Positions 1 to 6,822 are shown, numbered from the stretch's first letter. The stretch: DNA of 14,486 bases from Thermoplasmata archaeon (GCA_030040625.1 JASHTI010000073.1:1-14486); one strand, 5' to 3'. The notes: a model not told the origin generated them from the letters alone. Made by a program: numbers and translations.

Positions 1-256
1 CGAGCTGGCGGGCGAGCTCGGCCGGACTGGCGGAGCGCCCGAGCGTGTCCCGGGCGTAGCCGCACATCGAGCAGCCCTTCTGGTCGGCCCAGTAGCAGCC
101 TCGCGTTCGGAGGATCAGGACGAAGGCGTTGACCCGCTCCGCGCCGAGCGCCTCGGGCTCGACCCAGGCGTTCACGAACCGGGAGGCGTCGTCCGAGGAC
201 GCCGGCTCCGGCCGGCGGTCGCGCGCCACGACGCGCGCCAGCGACTCGCGGCTCAC
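1..256 (-). CDS. Archaeosine-pathway radical SAM protein, RaSEA-like (N-terminal part)
   Basis: Only the first 85 codons are inside the window; the gene runs off the left edge. The GTG start (256-254) overlaps the TGA stop of the riboflavin kinase gene as GTGA, which fixes the start and indicates translational coupling. The readable protein has a short charged N-terminus, a hydrophobic strand (FVLILRTRGC, residues 45-54) and then three cysteines C54, C62 and C65 in a CX7CX2C arrangement followed by GY. An LRTRGC strand leading into a spaced GC-x-MCGY motif is characteristic of RaSEA, the archaeal radical SAM partner of ArcS that finishes conversion of preQ0-tRNA to archaeosine at tRNA position 15. 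The cysteines would hold the 4Fe-4S cluster. The call rests on this N-terminal motif alone; another Elp3/B12-like radical SAM protein is the main alternative. Confidence 0.68.
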   Translation of the reverse strand, partial: MSRESLARVVARDRRPEPASSDDASRFVNAWVEPEALGAERVNAFVLILRTRGCYWADQKGCSMCGYARDTLGRSASPAELARQL

Positions 257-960
257 CGCTCCTCCAGCTCGGCGCGGACCGGGGTCCCGTCGCGGAGGCC
301 GAGGCGGCTGCGGAGCCGCTCGGCGGCGACGAACTCGACGACGTCCTGGTAGTGGGATCGATCCGGCCGGATCAGGTGGCACTTGCGCCCGTTGAGCTTC
401 GCCGGGTAGCAGGTCGCCCCTCCAAACGTGCGACCGCCGGCCTCGAAACCGTCGATCCGGACCCCGGTCCAGTCTCCCAGGACCGCCAGCCTCCGCTGCT
501 CGGCCGCCTTCAGCCGGACGTTCAGGGTCCCCGGATAGGGCGTGTAGCCGAGGCGCTCGGAGAACTGGACGACGTAGCCGGGCTGGCTCAGGTAGTACCG
601 ACCCTCCCCGAGGCCGGAGACGACCTCGCCGGTGATCGCGGCCTGCGCCGGCCCCTCGAAGATTCGTCGGTAGGCACGGTACTCCCGCCGCAGCTCCTCG
701 AGCCCCGCGGCGGTCAGCTGGAGGCGCTGCCGGCGGTTCGCCATCGCGCGTTCGAGGAACCCCCGACGCTCGAGCTCCAGAAGGTAGCGGTCGGCGGCCT
801 GCTGGCTGACGCCGAGCCGATCTCCGAGCTCACGGGAGGTGAGGACGACCGGCGTGTGGTCGGCTCCGGCCTGCGCGAGGAGCTTGAGCACTTCGATCAG
901 CTCGCCGCGCCGGCGCGGGCGGATCCGCTCCGCGGGGCGCGACGGCGCCGGCACGGTCAC
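253..960 (-). CDS. ribK: CTP-dependent riboflavin kinase with N-terminal winged helix (RibK/RbkR type)
   Basis: The 235-residue protein has two parts. Residues about 16-90 are a winged-helix DNA-binding domain (SRELGDRLGVSQQAADRYL, 42-60). Residues about 108-232 are the archaeal riboflavin kinase domain, with GEVVSGLGEGRYYLS (111-125), the YPGTLNVRL motif (142-150) and RPDRSHY near 198-204. The enzyme converts riboflavin to FMN using CTP rather than ATP. Proteins with this fusion are known in archaea as RbkR, which also repress riboflavin biosynthesis and transport genes, so a second role as regulator is likely by family but not demonstrated here. The GTG start at 960-958 overlaps the LSm stop (GTGA), and its own stop overlaps the RaSEA-like start, so it is the middle gene of a coupled operon. 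Length is normal for the fused form. Confidence 0.93.
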   Translation of the reverse strand: MTVPAPSRPAERIRPRRRGELIEVLKLLAQAGADHTPVVLTSRELGDRLGVSQQAADRYLLELERRGFLERAMANRRQRLQLTAAGLEELRREYRAYRRIFEGPAQAAITGEVVSGLGEGRYYLSQPGYVVQFSERLGYTPYPGTLNVRLKAAEQRRLAVLGDWTGVRIDGFEAGGRTFGGATCYPAKLNGRKCHLIRPDRSHYQDVVEFVAAERLRSRLGLRDGTPVRAELEER

Positions 961-1199
961 CGGGCCTTGGGACGCGGAGCGCCGGCCGCGTAGACCGCGA
1001 CGACGTTGGAGCCCCGCACGACCAGCCGCCCGAGATGGCGGGTCACCTCGGCGGAACGCTCGCTCCCGTCCTCCAGGACCAGGTTCATGTGGTCGTCGGC
1101 GCCGCGGAGCTGGCCCTCGAGCTCCCGCCCGTCCTTGAGCAGCAGCGTCACGCGCTGGTCCGCCAGGCGCTCGATGACGGCGAGCGGCGATTCCACCAT
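957..1199 (-). CDS. Archaeal Sm-like protein (LSm/SmAP)
   Basis: This is an 80-residue protein with the Sm fold. Sm1 is visible as VTLLLKDGRELEGQLRG followed by DDHMNLVLEDG (residues about 17-45), and Sm2 as LGRLVVRGSNVVAVYA (about 55-70). The D-x-x-M-N loop and the RG pair before the last strands are the usual RNA-binding positions in the family. SmAPs form heptameric rings that bind U-rich RNA, including RNase P RNA and small RNAs. The ATG at 1199-1197 was chosen because an A/T-rich box lies 24-36 nt upstream and because the Sm domain begins soon after; a GTG directly follows as the second codon. A much longer open frame upstream is an artefact of high GC content and lies antisense to citrate synthase. 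First gene of the LSm-RibK-RaSEA operon. Confidence 0.93.
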   Translation of the reverse strand: MVESPLAVIERLADQRVTLLLKDGRELEGQLRGADDHMNLVLEDGSERSAEVTRHLGRLVVRGSNVVAVYAAGAPRPKAR

Positions 1200-1221
1200 C
1201 GGGCGGCCGACGGGGCCTCGG

Positions 1222-1235
1222 CCTTTAGGATTTCC
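1222..1235 (-). promoter_or_regulatory. TATA-like promoter of the LSm operon
   Basis: On the minus strand the sequence AAATCCTAAAGGC forms an A/T-rich island in otherwise GC-rich DNA. Its centre is about 28 nt upstream of the LSm ATG, so transcription would start at or next to the start codon. A purine-rich stretch (GGAGGAAA) immediately upstream could serve as the TFB-recognition element. Confidence 0.55.
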
Positions 1236-1274
1236 TCCGGTCCCGGCGGGCCCGCGCGCCCGCGCTCCCGCACA

Positions 1275-1282
1275 GGCTAAGC
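1275..1282 (+). promoter_or_regulatory. TATA-like promoter of citrate synthase
   Basis: GGCTAAGC is the only A/T-containing patch just upstream of the citrate synthase start. Its centre is 26-27 nt before the GTG at 1305 but only about 14 nt before the GTG at 1293, which favours 1305 as a leaderless start. The box is weak, so confidence is modest. Confidence 0.4.
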
Positions 1283-1304
1283 CCACGGGCCGGTGCGTGG
1301 CTCC

Positions 1305-2435
1305 GTGCCCGAGCGTGCGAGCGCGAACGCGGGGCTCGACGGCGTCGTGGCAGGACGCTCGGCGCTCACCTGGGTCGGGGGGGAGACGAGCGACCTCGTC
1401 TACCGGGGGTACGACGTCCGGGCCCTCGTCCCGGGTGTCCCCTACGAGTCGGTCGTCCACCTGCTCCTCTTCGGAGAGCCGCCGGAGTCCGACCCTTCGC
1501 CGGTCGTCGCCGGCGCGCTCCGGGGGGCCCGCCCGGTGGCGGCCGGTGTGCGGGCCGCCGCCGACGCTCTCGCGCCCTCGCTCCCGCCGCTCGAGGCGAT
1601 GCGCACACATCTCTCGCTCCTCGGTGGCGGCGACTGGAGCTACCCACCGCGTCGCGAGGAGGGCTACCGACTGATCGCCCAGAGCCCGGTGCTGCTCGCG
1701 AGGCACTTCCGGCGCGCCACCGGCCGCCCTCCGGTGGAGGCCCGCGACGACCTCGGTCACGTCGCCAACTACCTCTGGATGCTCACCGGGGAGGCCCCCG
1801 CCCCGGCGCGGGTCGAAGCGCTGGAGGCGTACTTCGACCTGCTCGCGGACCACGGGATGAACGCCTCGACGTTCGTCCTGCGGATCGTGATCTCCACCCA
1901 CTCCGACCTGGGGAGCGCCGCGACCGCGGCCCTTGCGACGCTGAAGGGCCCGCTCCACGGCGGAGCGCCGAGCCGGGTCCTGGAGATGCTCCGGGAGATC
2001 GGCACACCGGACCGGGCCGAGGGTTGGATCCACGAGCGGCTGGCGCGAGGCGAGCTGCTCTACGGCTTCGGGCATCGGGCCTACAAGAGCGAGGACCCGC
2101 GGGGCCTCAGCCTCCACGCGATCGCGCGGAGCGTCGCCGACCCGTCGCGCCTCCGGCTCGCGGAGACCGTGGAACGGGAGGGCCTCGCGGCGTTGCGCGC
2201 GGCGCACCCGGGGGCGCGGATCTACGCGAACGTCGAGTTCTACAGCGCGGTCGTCCTCGACGCGATCGGGTTGCCCCCGGAGCTGTTCACCCCGACGTTC
2301 GCCCTGGCGCGGACCGCCGGCTGGACCGCCCACGCGCTCGAGCAGGCCGCGGAGAATCGGCTGATACGACCCGACGTCGAGTACACGGGGCCCCCCAAGG
2401 GCCTACGCTGGCCCCGGGCGAAGCCGGGGCCCTGA
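1305..2435 (+). CDS. Citrate synthase
   Basis: The 376-residue protein is a full-length type II/prokaryotic short-form citrate synthase, condensing acetyl-CoA and oxaloacetate. Visible landmarks are LDGVVAGRSALTWVGG (11-26) at the N-terminus, DHGMNASTF (182-190), the catalytic histidine in LKGPLHGG (H218), the second histidine in GFGHRAY (H257), and ARTAGW with its substrate-binding arginine (R336). The catalytic acidic residue, normally Asp in an NVDFYS motif, reads NVEFYS here (E311). Start choice: GTG at 1305 is preferred because it sits about 26 nt after a TATA-like patch; an in-frame GTG at 1293 would add four residues. The family also contains 2-methylcitrate synthases, and the sequence alone does not separate these. 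The gene ends 11 nt from the dnaK stop in a tail-to-tail arrangement. Confidence 0.9.
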   Translation: MPERASANAGLDGVVAGRSALTWVGGETSDLVYRGYDVRALVPGVPYESVVHLLLFGEPPESDPSPVVAGALRGARPVAAGVRAAADALAPSLPPLEAMRTHLSLLGGGDWSYPPRREEGYRLIAQSPVLLARHFRRATGRPPVEARDDLGHVANYLWMLTGEAPAPARVEALEAYFDLLADHGMNASTFVLRIVISTHSDLGSAATAALATLKGPLHGGAPSRVLEMLREIGTPDRAEGWIHERLARGELLYGFGHRAYKSEDPRGLSLHAIARSVADPSRLRLAETVEREGLAALRAAHPGARIYANVEFYSAVVLDAIGLPPELFTPTFALARTAGWTAHALEQAAENRLIRPDVEYTGPPKGLRWPRAKPGP

Positions 2436-2446
2436 GCCGCGGGACG

Positions 2447-4339
2447 CTACGACGAGCCCTTCTCGCCGTCGTCCTGGACGACCTTGAAGTCCGCGTCGAC
2501 CGGCCCGCTGCCGCCGCTCGGCGGCGGCGACGGCTCTCCCTCGGGGGGCCCGGCGCCCTGCGCGCCGGGACCGCCGGCGCCCGCCGGTGGCTGGTAGAGC
2601 TTCTGGGCGACCGCGTGGAGCGCCCGCGTGAGGTCGTCGGTCTTCTCCTTCACGGCCGCGGGACTGACGTCCTTCTCCTGCAGCGTCGCGCGCAGCGCGG
2701 CGGCCTTCTCGCGGATCGACGCCTGCTCGGCGGCGTCCAGGCGGTCCTTGGACTCGGTCAGGAGGCGATCGGCCTCGTAGGCGAGCGACTCGGCCTGGTT
2801 CTTCGCCTCGATCAGGGCCGCCCGCTCCTTGTCCTTCGAGGCGAACTCCTCCGCCTGGTGGACCATCCGCGCGACCTCGTCCTTCGAGAGCTTGTTCGAG
2901 GCGGTGATCGTGATCCCCTGCTTGCGGCCGCTCGCGAGGTCCTTCGCCGAAACGTTGAGGATCCCGTTCGCGTCGATGTCGAAGCTCACCTCGACCTGCG
3001 GCACCCCCCGCGGCGCCGGCGGGATCCCCGTGAGGAGGAAGCTGCCGAGCGCGACGTTGTCGGAGGCGATCGGGCGCTCGCCCTGGAAGACCTTCACCTC
3101 GACCGTCGACTGGTTGTCCGCCGCCGTGGTGAACGTCTGGCTCTTCCGGCTCGGGATCGTGGTGTTCCGCTCGATCAGGTGCGTGAAGACCCCGCCGAGC
3201 GTCTCCAGCCCCAGCGCCAGCGGCGTGACGTCCAGCAGCAGCACGTCCTTGACCTCGCCGGCGAGGACGCCGCCCTGGATCGCCGCGCCGAGCGCGACGC
3301 ACTCCATCGGATCGACACCGCGCTCGATGGGGCGGCCGACGGCCTGCTCGAGGAACTTCTGGACCATCGGCATCCGGGTCGGGCCACCGACCAGGACGAC
3401 CCGCGCGATCTCCTCCTTCGTGAGCTTCGCGTCGCGGAGCGCCTGATCGACCGGCGACCGGCATCGCTCGATGATCGGGCGGACGAGCTCCTCGAGCTTC
3501 GCGCGGCTCATCTGCAGCGCGAGGTGCTTCGGCCCGTCCTGGGTCGCGGTGAGGAACGGCAGGTTCAGCTGGGTGTCGACGGTCGAGGAGAGCTCGATCT
3601 TCGCCTTCTCGGCGGCGTCGCGCACCCGCTGCATCGCCATCTTGTCGCTGCGGATGTTCACGCCGGAGTCCTTCTGGAACTCCCCGACGATCCAGTCGGT
3701 GATCGCGTTGTCCATGTCGGTGCCGCCGAGCTGGGTGTCGCCGCTCGTCGCGAGGACCTCGAAGACGCCGTCGCCGAACTCCATCACGGTGACGTCGAGC
3801 GTCCCGCCGCCGAGGTCGAAGACGAGGATCTTCTGGTTCTTGCCGGCCTTGTCGAGGCCGTAGGCGAGCGAGGCGGCCGTCGGCTCGTTGATGATCCGGA
3901 CGACCTCGAGGCCGGCGATGGCGCCGGCGTCCTTGGTCGCCTGCCGCTGATTGTCGTTGAAGTACGCCGGGACCGTGATGACGGCCTTCTCGACCTTCTC
4001 GCCGAGGAACGACTCGGCATCGCGCTTGATCTTCTGGAGCAGGAAGGCGGAAAGCTGCTGGGGAGTGTACGACTTCCCGTAGAGGCTGTACTTGTAATCG
4101 GTCCCCATCTTCCGCTTGAAGGCGGTGACCGTCCCCTCCGGGTTGGAGATCGCCTGGCGGCGCGCCGGCTCCCCGACGATCAGCTGACCGTCCTTGGTGA
4201 AGGCCACGTAGGAGGGGAACGCCTTGCCGCCCCCGACGGTCGTCCCTTCGGCGCTGGGGATGATCTGGGGCCGGCCGCCCTCCAGAACGGCGGCGGCCGA
4301 GTTGCTCGTTCCGAGGTCGATTCCGAGTATCTTCGCCAT
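2447..4339 (-). CDS. dnaK: Molecular chaperone DnaK (Hsp70)
   Basis: The 630-residue Hsp70 contains the ATPase phosphate-1 loop GIDLGTSNS near residue 6, VITVPAYFNDNQRQATKDAG, INEPTAASLAYGLDK, phosphate-2 FDLGGGTLDV and the adenosine motif VVLVGGPTRMPMV. The interdomain linker is LLLDVTPLALGLETLGG, followed by the substrate-binding sheet (NTTIPSRKSQTF to DANGILNVSAKDLASGRKQG) and a helical lid. The tail is Gly/Pro-rich and acidic. After KRKMG the first subdomain is short and lacks the roughly 24-residue insert of Gram-negative DnaK, so it is the Gram-positive/archaeal type. The ATG at 4339 matches the usual MAKILGIDLGT start and has a weak GTGA-containing Shine-Dalgarno; an in-frame GTG at 4381 would add 14 residues. 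No grpE or dnaJ lies beside it, although they are expected partners. Confidence 0.97.
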   Translation of the reverse strand: MAKILGIDLGTSNSAAAVLEGGRPQIIPSAEGTTVGGGKAFPSYVAFTKDGQLIVGEPARRQAISNPEGTVTAFKRKMGTDYKYSLYGKSYTPQQLSAFLLQKIKRDAESFLGEKVEKAVITVPAYFNDNQRQATKDAGAIAGLEVVRIINEPTAASLAYGLDKAGKNQKILVFDLGGGTLDVTVMEFGDGVFEVLATSGDTQLGGTDMDNAITDWIVGEFQKDSGVNIRSDKMAMQRVRDAAEKAKIELSSTVDTQLNLPFLTATQDGPKHLALQMSRAKLEELVRPIIERCRSPVDQALRDAKLTKEEIARVVLVGGPTRMPMVQKFLEQAVGRPIERGVDPMECVALGAAIQGGVLAGEVKDVLLLDVTPLALGLETLGGVFTHLIERNTTIPSRKSQTFTTAADNQSTVEVKVFQGERPIASDNVALGSFLLTGIPPAPRGVPQVEVSFDIDANGILNVSAKDLASGRKQGITITASNKLSKDEVARMVHQAEEFASKDKERAALIEAKNQAESLAYEADRLLTESKDRLDAAEQASIREKAAALRATLQEKDVSPAAVKEKTDDLTRALHAVAQKLYQPPAGAGGPGAQGAGPPEGEPSPPPSGGSGPVDADFKVVQDDGEKGSS

Positions 4340-4400
4340 GGTGTTGCTCACTTCGAGACCCGCCGCGGAGATGACGTTCACCGCCGGGTGGATGCCGTTT

Positions 4401-4426
4401 CGATAAGTATGCGCTGGTATAAAAGC
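4401..4426 (-). promoter_or_regulatory. dnaK promoter region with two TATA-like boxes
   Basis: Reading the minus strand, GCTTTTATA (4426-4418) is the strongest TATA box in the window and would start transcription near 4396, giving a leader of about 57 nt before the ATG at 4339. A second A/T patch, ACTTATCG (about 4408-4401), lies about 25 nt before the in-frame GTG at 4381 and could drive a leaderless transcript. Which is used is not decidable from sequence. Confidence 0.6.
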
Positions 4427-4431
4427 GAATC

Positions 4432-4783
4432 ACGGACGAGGGCTTTGGGATTTACTCCGTGGGCACGCCGACCCGGGATCGACAAATGTCCAGGCTCTCG
4501 TACACTATTCCGGGTCCACCCGGCTCCGCAACCCGTAGCCGGACGCCGGGCCAATCCCCGGCGACAGCCGCCTTCGCACGGGGCCCGAGAGTTACGGTCG
4601 CGTGCCGCGCGCCCGGAGCCACCTGCGCTGCGGACGACCCATGCTCTCAAACGGCCAACCCCTCGGGGCCTCGTGGCGCCTTCGGGATTCTGGCGCGAGA
4701 GCGTGCAGAGGCGCCCCAGCCCAGCTTGCGCTGCGCGGGTTCTCTTAAGGGACAGCGGTCGTTGGCCAGTCTGAGAGGGAATC
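4432..4783 (+). other. Non-coding stretch upstream of dnaK
   Basis: About 350 nt between the dnaK promoter and the small membrane protein gene. No reading frame here shows domain-like composition; those that are open are arginine, proline and serine rich, as expected of chance frames in GC-rich DNA. I looked for the conserved cores of RNase P RNA and SRP RNA, for box C/D motifs and for a tRNA cloverleaf on both strands, and saw none. The right end carries a weak promoter and ribosome-binding site for the gene at 4784. Confidence 0.5.
4745..4779 (+). promoter_or_regulatory. Possible promoter and ribosome-binding site of the 70-aa membrane protein
   Basis: TTAA at 4745-4748 lies in CTCTTAAGG and could be a weak TATA box with a start near 4772. 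GAGAGGG at 4773-4779 is a purine-rich Shine-Dalgarno candidate five bases before the TTG at 4784-4786. This ribosome-binding site is the main support for the unusual TTG start. Confidence 0.35.
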
Positions 4784-4996
4784 TTGAGCGCCGACACTAG
4801 GTCCGCCGTGTGGTACGCGGGCACTGTTGCTTTCCTCGTCCAAACGGCTTTTTGGGCCAATGCCGTTTCGCAGACCCCCTTCCTTGTAGCCGTGGGCCCG
4901 AGTTCCTGGAACATTTCGTTCCTTCCAGCATCCCTCTTCGGAGTCGCTGGCGCGTACTGTGCGTTCAAACTTGGACAACTATGGACGCAGGGGTGA
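4784..4996 (+). CDS. Small two-helix membrane protein, unknown function
   Basis: The 70-residue product is not recognised as a known family. It has two hydrophobic segments, AVWYAGTVAFLVQTAFWANA (residues 8-27) and ISFLPASLFGVAGAYCAF (about 44-61), separated by a loop with PFLVAVGPSSWN. The aromatic, Gly/Ala-rich composition and the short charged N-terminus are what a real small inner-membrane protein looks like, and unlike the Arg/Pro-rich chance frames around it. It starts with TTG preceded by GAGAGGG. Codon use is less GC-extreme than in the neighbouring genes (ACT, GCT, GTT, CTT and GTA all occur), which may mean recent acquisition or weak selection. It stands alone within a gene-poor stretch. 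A chance frame cannot be excluded. Confidence 0.5.
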   Translation: MSADTRSAVWYAGTVAFLVQTAFWANAVSQTPFLVAVGPSSWNISFLPASLFGVAGAYCAFKLGQLWTQG

Positions 4997-5817
4997 GCCG
5001 GTCAAAACGCAGCACCGTGACTGGTTCGCCCGACGCGACCGTTCAATCCTCCCCCTGACCAGGCGTCGGACAAAGCGTCGGCGGGTGCGCCTTCGCAGGT
5101 ACCCCGCTGATTCAGGGCAGGTGAGCCAACCGAGCGAGCGACGAGACACGCTCCCGTTAGGGGGCACATCTCGCGCCGGCAACTCCACCGAGGGACCAAC
5201 CGGGCCTAGTCGGCCACCACATCCGCCACCCGAGCAGCCGCTTGGAAGAGTCTCTAGCCCCGGATGGGGGCCGGCGCAAGGTGCATCGGCCGCAAGTTGG
5301 CCTCCATCGCCAAACTGGCCGGAGTTTCCCACACTTTGGCAATGCGCACCCATAGGTGTACGTGCGCTGCGCGCACAGGCCTCTGGAGTGCCAAAGCCGA
5401 GGTCGGATGCCCAGTGTGGCCTCACTCCCGATGGACCCCCTTGCCCGCTTCCGTGAGACCCTCGCCCGGCTGCTCGCCTAGAGCATCGGGGTGATCGCCC
5501 CGGGAGATCCACACGCACGGAATCGGCCCCGCGTCTATCGGGCTCCAGCGACGGGGTCCCCCGTCGAACGGCGATGCGGCGGATGCCGGATCGCGCCCTT
5601 GGACGCTGGCTTGCTCGGCGGTCCTTACTCTGTTCCGCGCCCAATGACAACAATCCGGGAAGGGTCCAGTAAGATCCCAAAGCCACGGGGACCCCCGCGG
5701 GCACGGGGCTCCCGCCTAGGCCTTTCCAAGAGCGACGCCCGCCTCGATATGGTGAGGCAACTTAGCGAACGGGGCGGCGAGGCTAGGACTATCTAGTCGA
5801 AGGGCCTGCTCCGCTCC
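4997..5817 (+). other. Gene-poor intergenic stretch
   Basis: About 820 nt in which I cannot support a gene on either strand. Open frames exist, including a 241-codon one on the minus strand at 4979-5704, but their products are Arg/Gly/Pro/Ser-rich with no domain, membrane or motif pattern. Base composition is visibly more mixed than in the coding neighbours. Two structured spots stand out: GCGCAC at 5344-5349 and at 5371-5376, either of which can pair with GTGCGC at 5362-5367, and a near-palindrome GGGGTGATCGCCCC at 5488-5501. No tRNA, rRNA, SRP RNA, RNase P RNA, CRISPR repeat or IS terminal repeats were seen. Its right end carries the promoter of the gene at 5818. Confidence 0.5.
5789..5796 (+). 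promoter_or_regulatory. TATA-like promoter of the triple-hairpin membrane protein
   Basis: CTATCTAG is centred about 26 nt before the ATG at 5818, the spacing seen at the other leaderless starts in the window. No Shine-Dalgarno is present before this ATG. Confidence 0.45.
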
Positions 5818-6660
5818 ATGGCCGTGCCCGAAGCGTCCCCAACCCCGCCGAAGGGTGTTCCGGCGGACTTCCGCTTGCAGGCCGTCGTCGTCGATCCTCC
5901 CTCCAACCCCGCCAGCGACACCAAGGAGGAGAGCGCGGAGTGCCACAAGCGCGAGAACGACTTCGCCTCGGATCTGGAGGACGGTGCGCTGCTCGCCGGT
6001 GGACTCCTCGCGGGGGTCGCGGCGGCGACGAATGCGAACCAGTACGTCGTGCTCGCGCTATGGGTCGCGGCGACCGGCAAGGCGCTCCCGTCCTTGCTCC
6101 GGGAATACCGCGACCGCGCGGTCCGCCGCCATCCCGACGAGTACAGCGAGAAGGACCCGGCCCACTTCGGGAACGAGGGAACCTGGGCGCTCGACGCCGC
6201 GGGGGACCTCCTGCTACTGACCCTCTCCACGCTGGCGGCCCTGGACGCGCTCGCCTCCCGGAGCGGCCGGTGGTGGTACGGGGGACCCTGGCTTCCGATC
6301 CTGCTGATCGGGGGCGCCTTCGTTGCCAAGGCGGTCCTGGACATCTTCGAAGATGGCTACATCGCGGGCCGGCCCGCCAAGGGCGGCTTCGCATCGGTGG
6401 ATACCTCGGGAGGCTCCCGGGGGACGGAGAGCATGCTCTTCCTCGTGTTCGGACTGATCGCTATCGCGATGGCCTGGGTTCACCCGACCGGGACGCCCAC
6501 GGAGCCGGCCTACGCCCTTGGGCTGGGGGCGATCGGGAAGGCGCTCCCGTCGCTCAGTGGTTCCGGCTCGGGCGGCTCGAAGAGCTCGGGGGCGAGCGGC
6601 TCCGCTCCAAAGTACGAGGTCTGGGCTGCCGCCGGCACTCCCGGCCCACGGGCCCCCTAG
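5818..6660 (+). CDS. Membrane protein with three similar transmembrane hairpins, unknown function
   Basis: I do not recognise a family for this 280-residue protein. Residues 1-50 are soluble and Pro/charge rich. Hydrophobic segments lie at about 56-71, 75-91, 124-145, 156-173, 205-221 and 230-246. They pair into three hairpins, and each second helix ends with a lysine-alanine signature: GKALPSL (87-93), AKAVLD (170-175) and GKALPSL again (240-246). This suggests threefold internal repetition. The loops between hairpins carry charged stretches (REYRDRAVRRHPDEYSEKD, 95-113). After the last helix comes a Gly/Ser linker (247-262) and the tail APKYEVWAAAGTPGP. The ATG at 5818 is placed by the TATA-like box at 5789. 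No operon partner: 162 nt separate it from the next gene, which has its own promoter. Roles such as a channel or scaffold would be guesses. Confidence 0.8.
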   Translation: MAVPEASPTPPKGVPADFRLQAVVVDPPSNPASDTKEESAECHKRENDFASDLEDGALLAGGLLAGVAAATNANQYVVLALWVAATGKALPSLLREYRDRAVRRHPDEYSEKDPAHFGNEGTWALDAAGDLLLLTLSTLAALDALASRSGRWWYGGPWLPILLIGGAFVAKAVLDIFEDGYIAGRPAKGGFASVDTSGGSRGTESMLFLVFGLIAIAMAWVHPTGTPTEPAYALGLGAIGKALPSLSGSGSGGSKSSGASGSAPKYEVWAAAGTPGPRAP

Positions 6661-6793
6661 GCCGTCGCGCCGTCGGTAGGTTCCGCCTCCCGGAAGGGGC
6701 TCGTTCGCTCGGGGCCGTGCGCGATTGGGAGGATGCGCCAGCATCGACCCGTACCCGCACCGAGAGCGGGAAGCGGAGCGGCGCGCCGCGCGA

Positions 6794-6804
6794 GTTATAG
6801 CGCG
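6794..6804 (+). promoter_or_regulatory. TATA promoter of the amidohydrolase-desulfurase operon
   Basis: GTTATAGCGCG; the TATA core is centred 26 nt before the ATG at 6823. The ten bases TTATAGCGCG recur exactly in the promoter at 10732-10741. The spacing selects ATG 6823 over the upstream in-frame start at 6733, whose extra 30 residues are Arg/Ala/Pro-rich. Confidence 0.7.
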
Positions 6805-6822
6805 AGGGCCCCTCGTCCGGCG

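Noticed and set aside
2436..2446. Bidirectional terminator between citrate synthase and dnaK
   Set aside because: Only 11 nt, no T-run on either strand and no convincing hairpin beyond general GC-richness.
2024..4774. 916-codon plus-strand open frame across citrate synthase and dnaK
   Set aside because: Antisense or out-of-frame shadow of two genes with clear conserved motifs; product is Arg/Asp/Leu repetitive.
5407..5481. Short open frame ending in an amphipathic stretch (DPLARFRETLARLLA)
   Set aside because: Only 24 codons; it could be a fragment of a decayed gene, but there is no matching sequence around it to support that.
5488..5501. Near-palindrome GGGGTGATCGCCCC as an operator
   Set aside because: A single copy with no gene start or promoter nearby; short GC-rich palindromes are expected by chance here.
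5630..5680. CCGGGAAGGGTCCAG resembling the SRP RNA helix 8 core
   Set aside because: The GNAR tetraloop and the opposing asymmetric loop of SRP RNA are not present, and no flanking long helix could be drawn.
4979..5704. 241-codon open frame on the minus strand
   Set aside because: Product is Arg/Gly/Pro/Ser-rich without hydrophobic or domain pattern, has no promoter at the expected spacing, and looks like a chance frame in GC-rich DNA.
5644..5796. Possible 50-aa basic peptide just upstream of the gene at 5818
   Set aside because: Begins MTTIREGSSKIPKPRG and is basic, but has no Shine-Dalgarno or TATA box at a suitable distance, and its end runs through the promoter-like box of the next gene.
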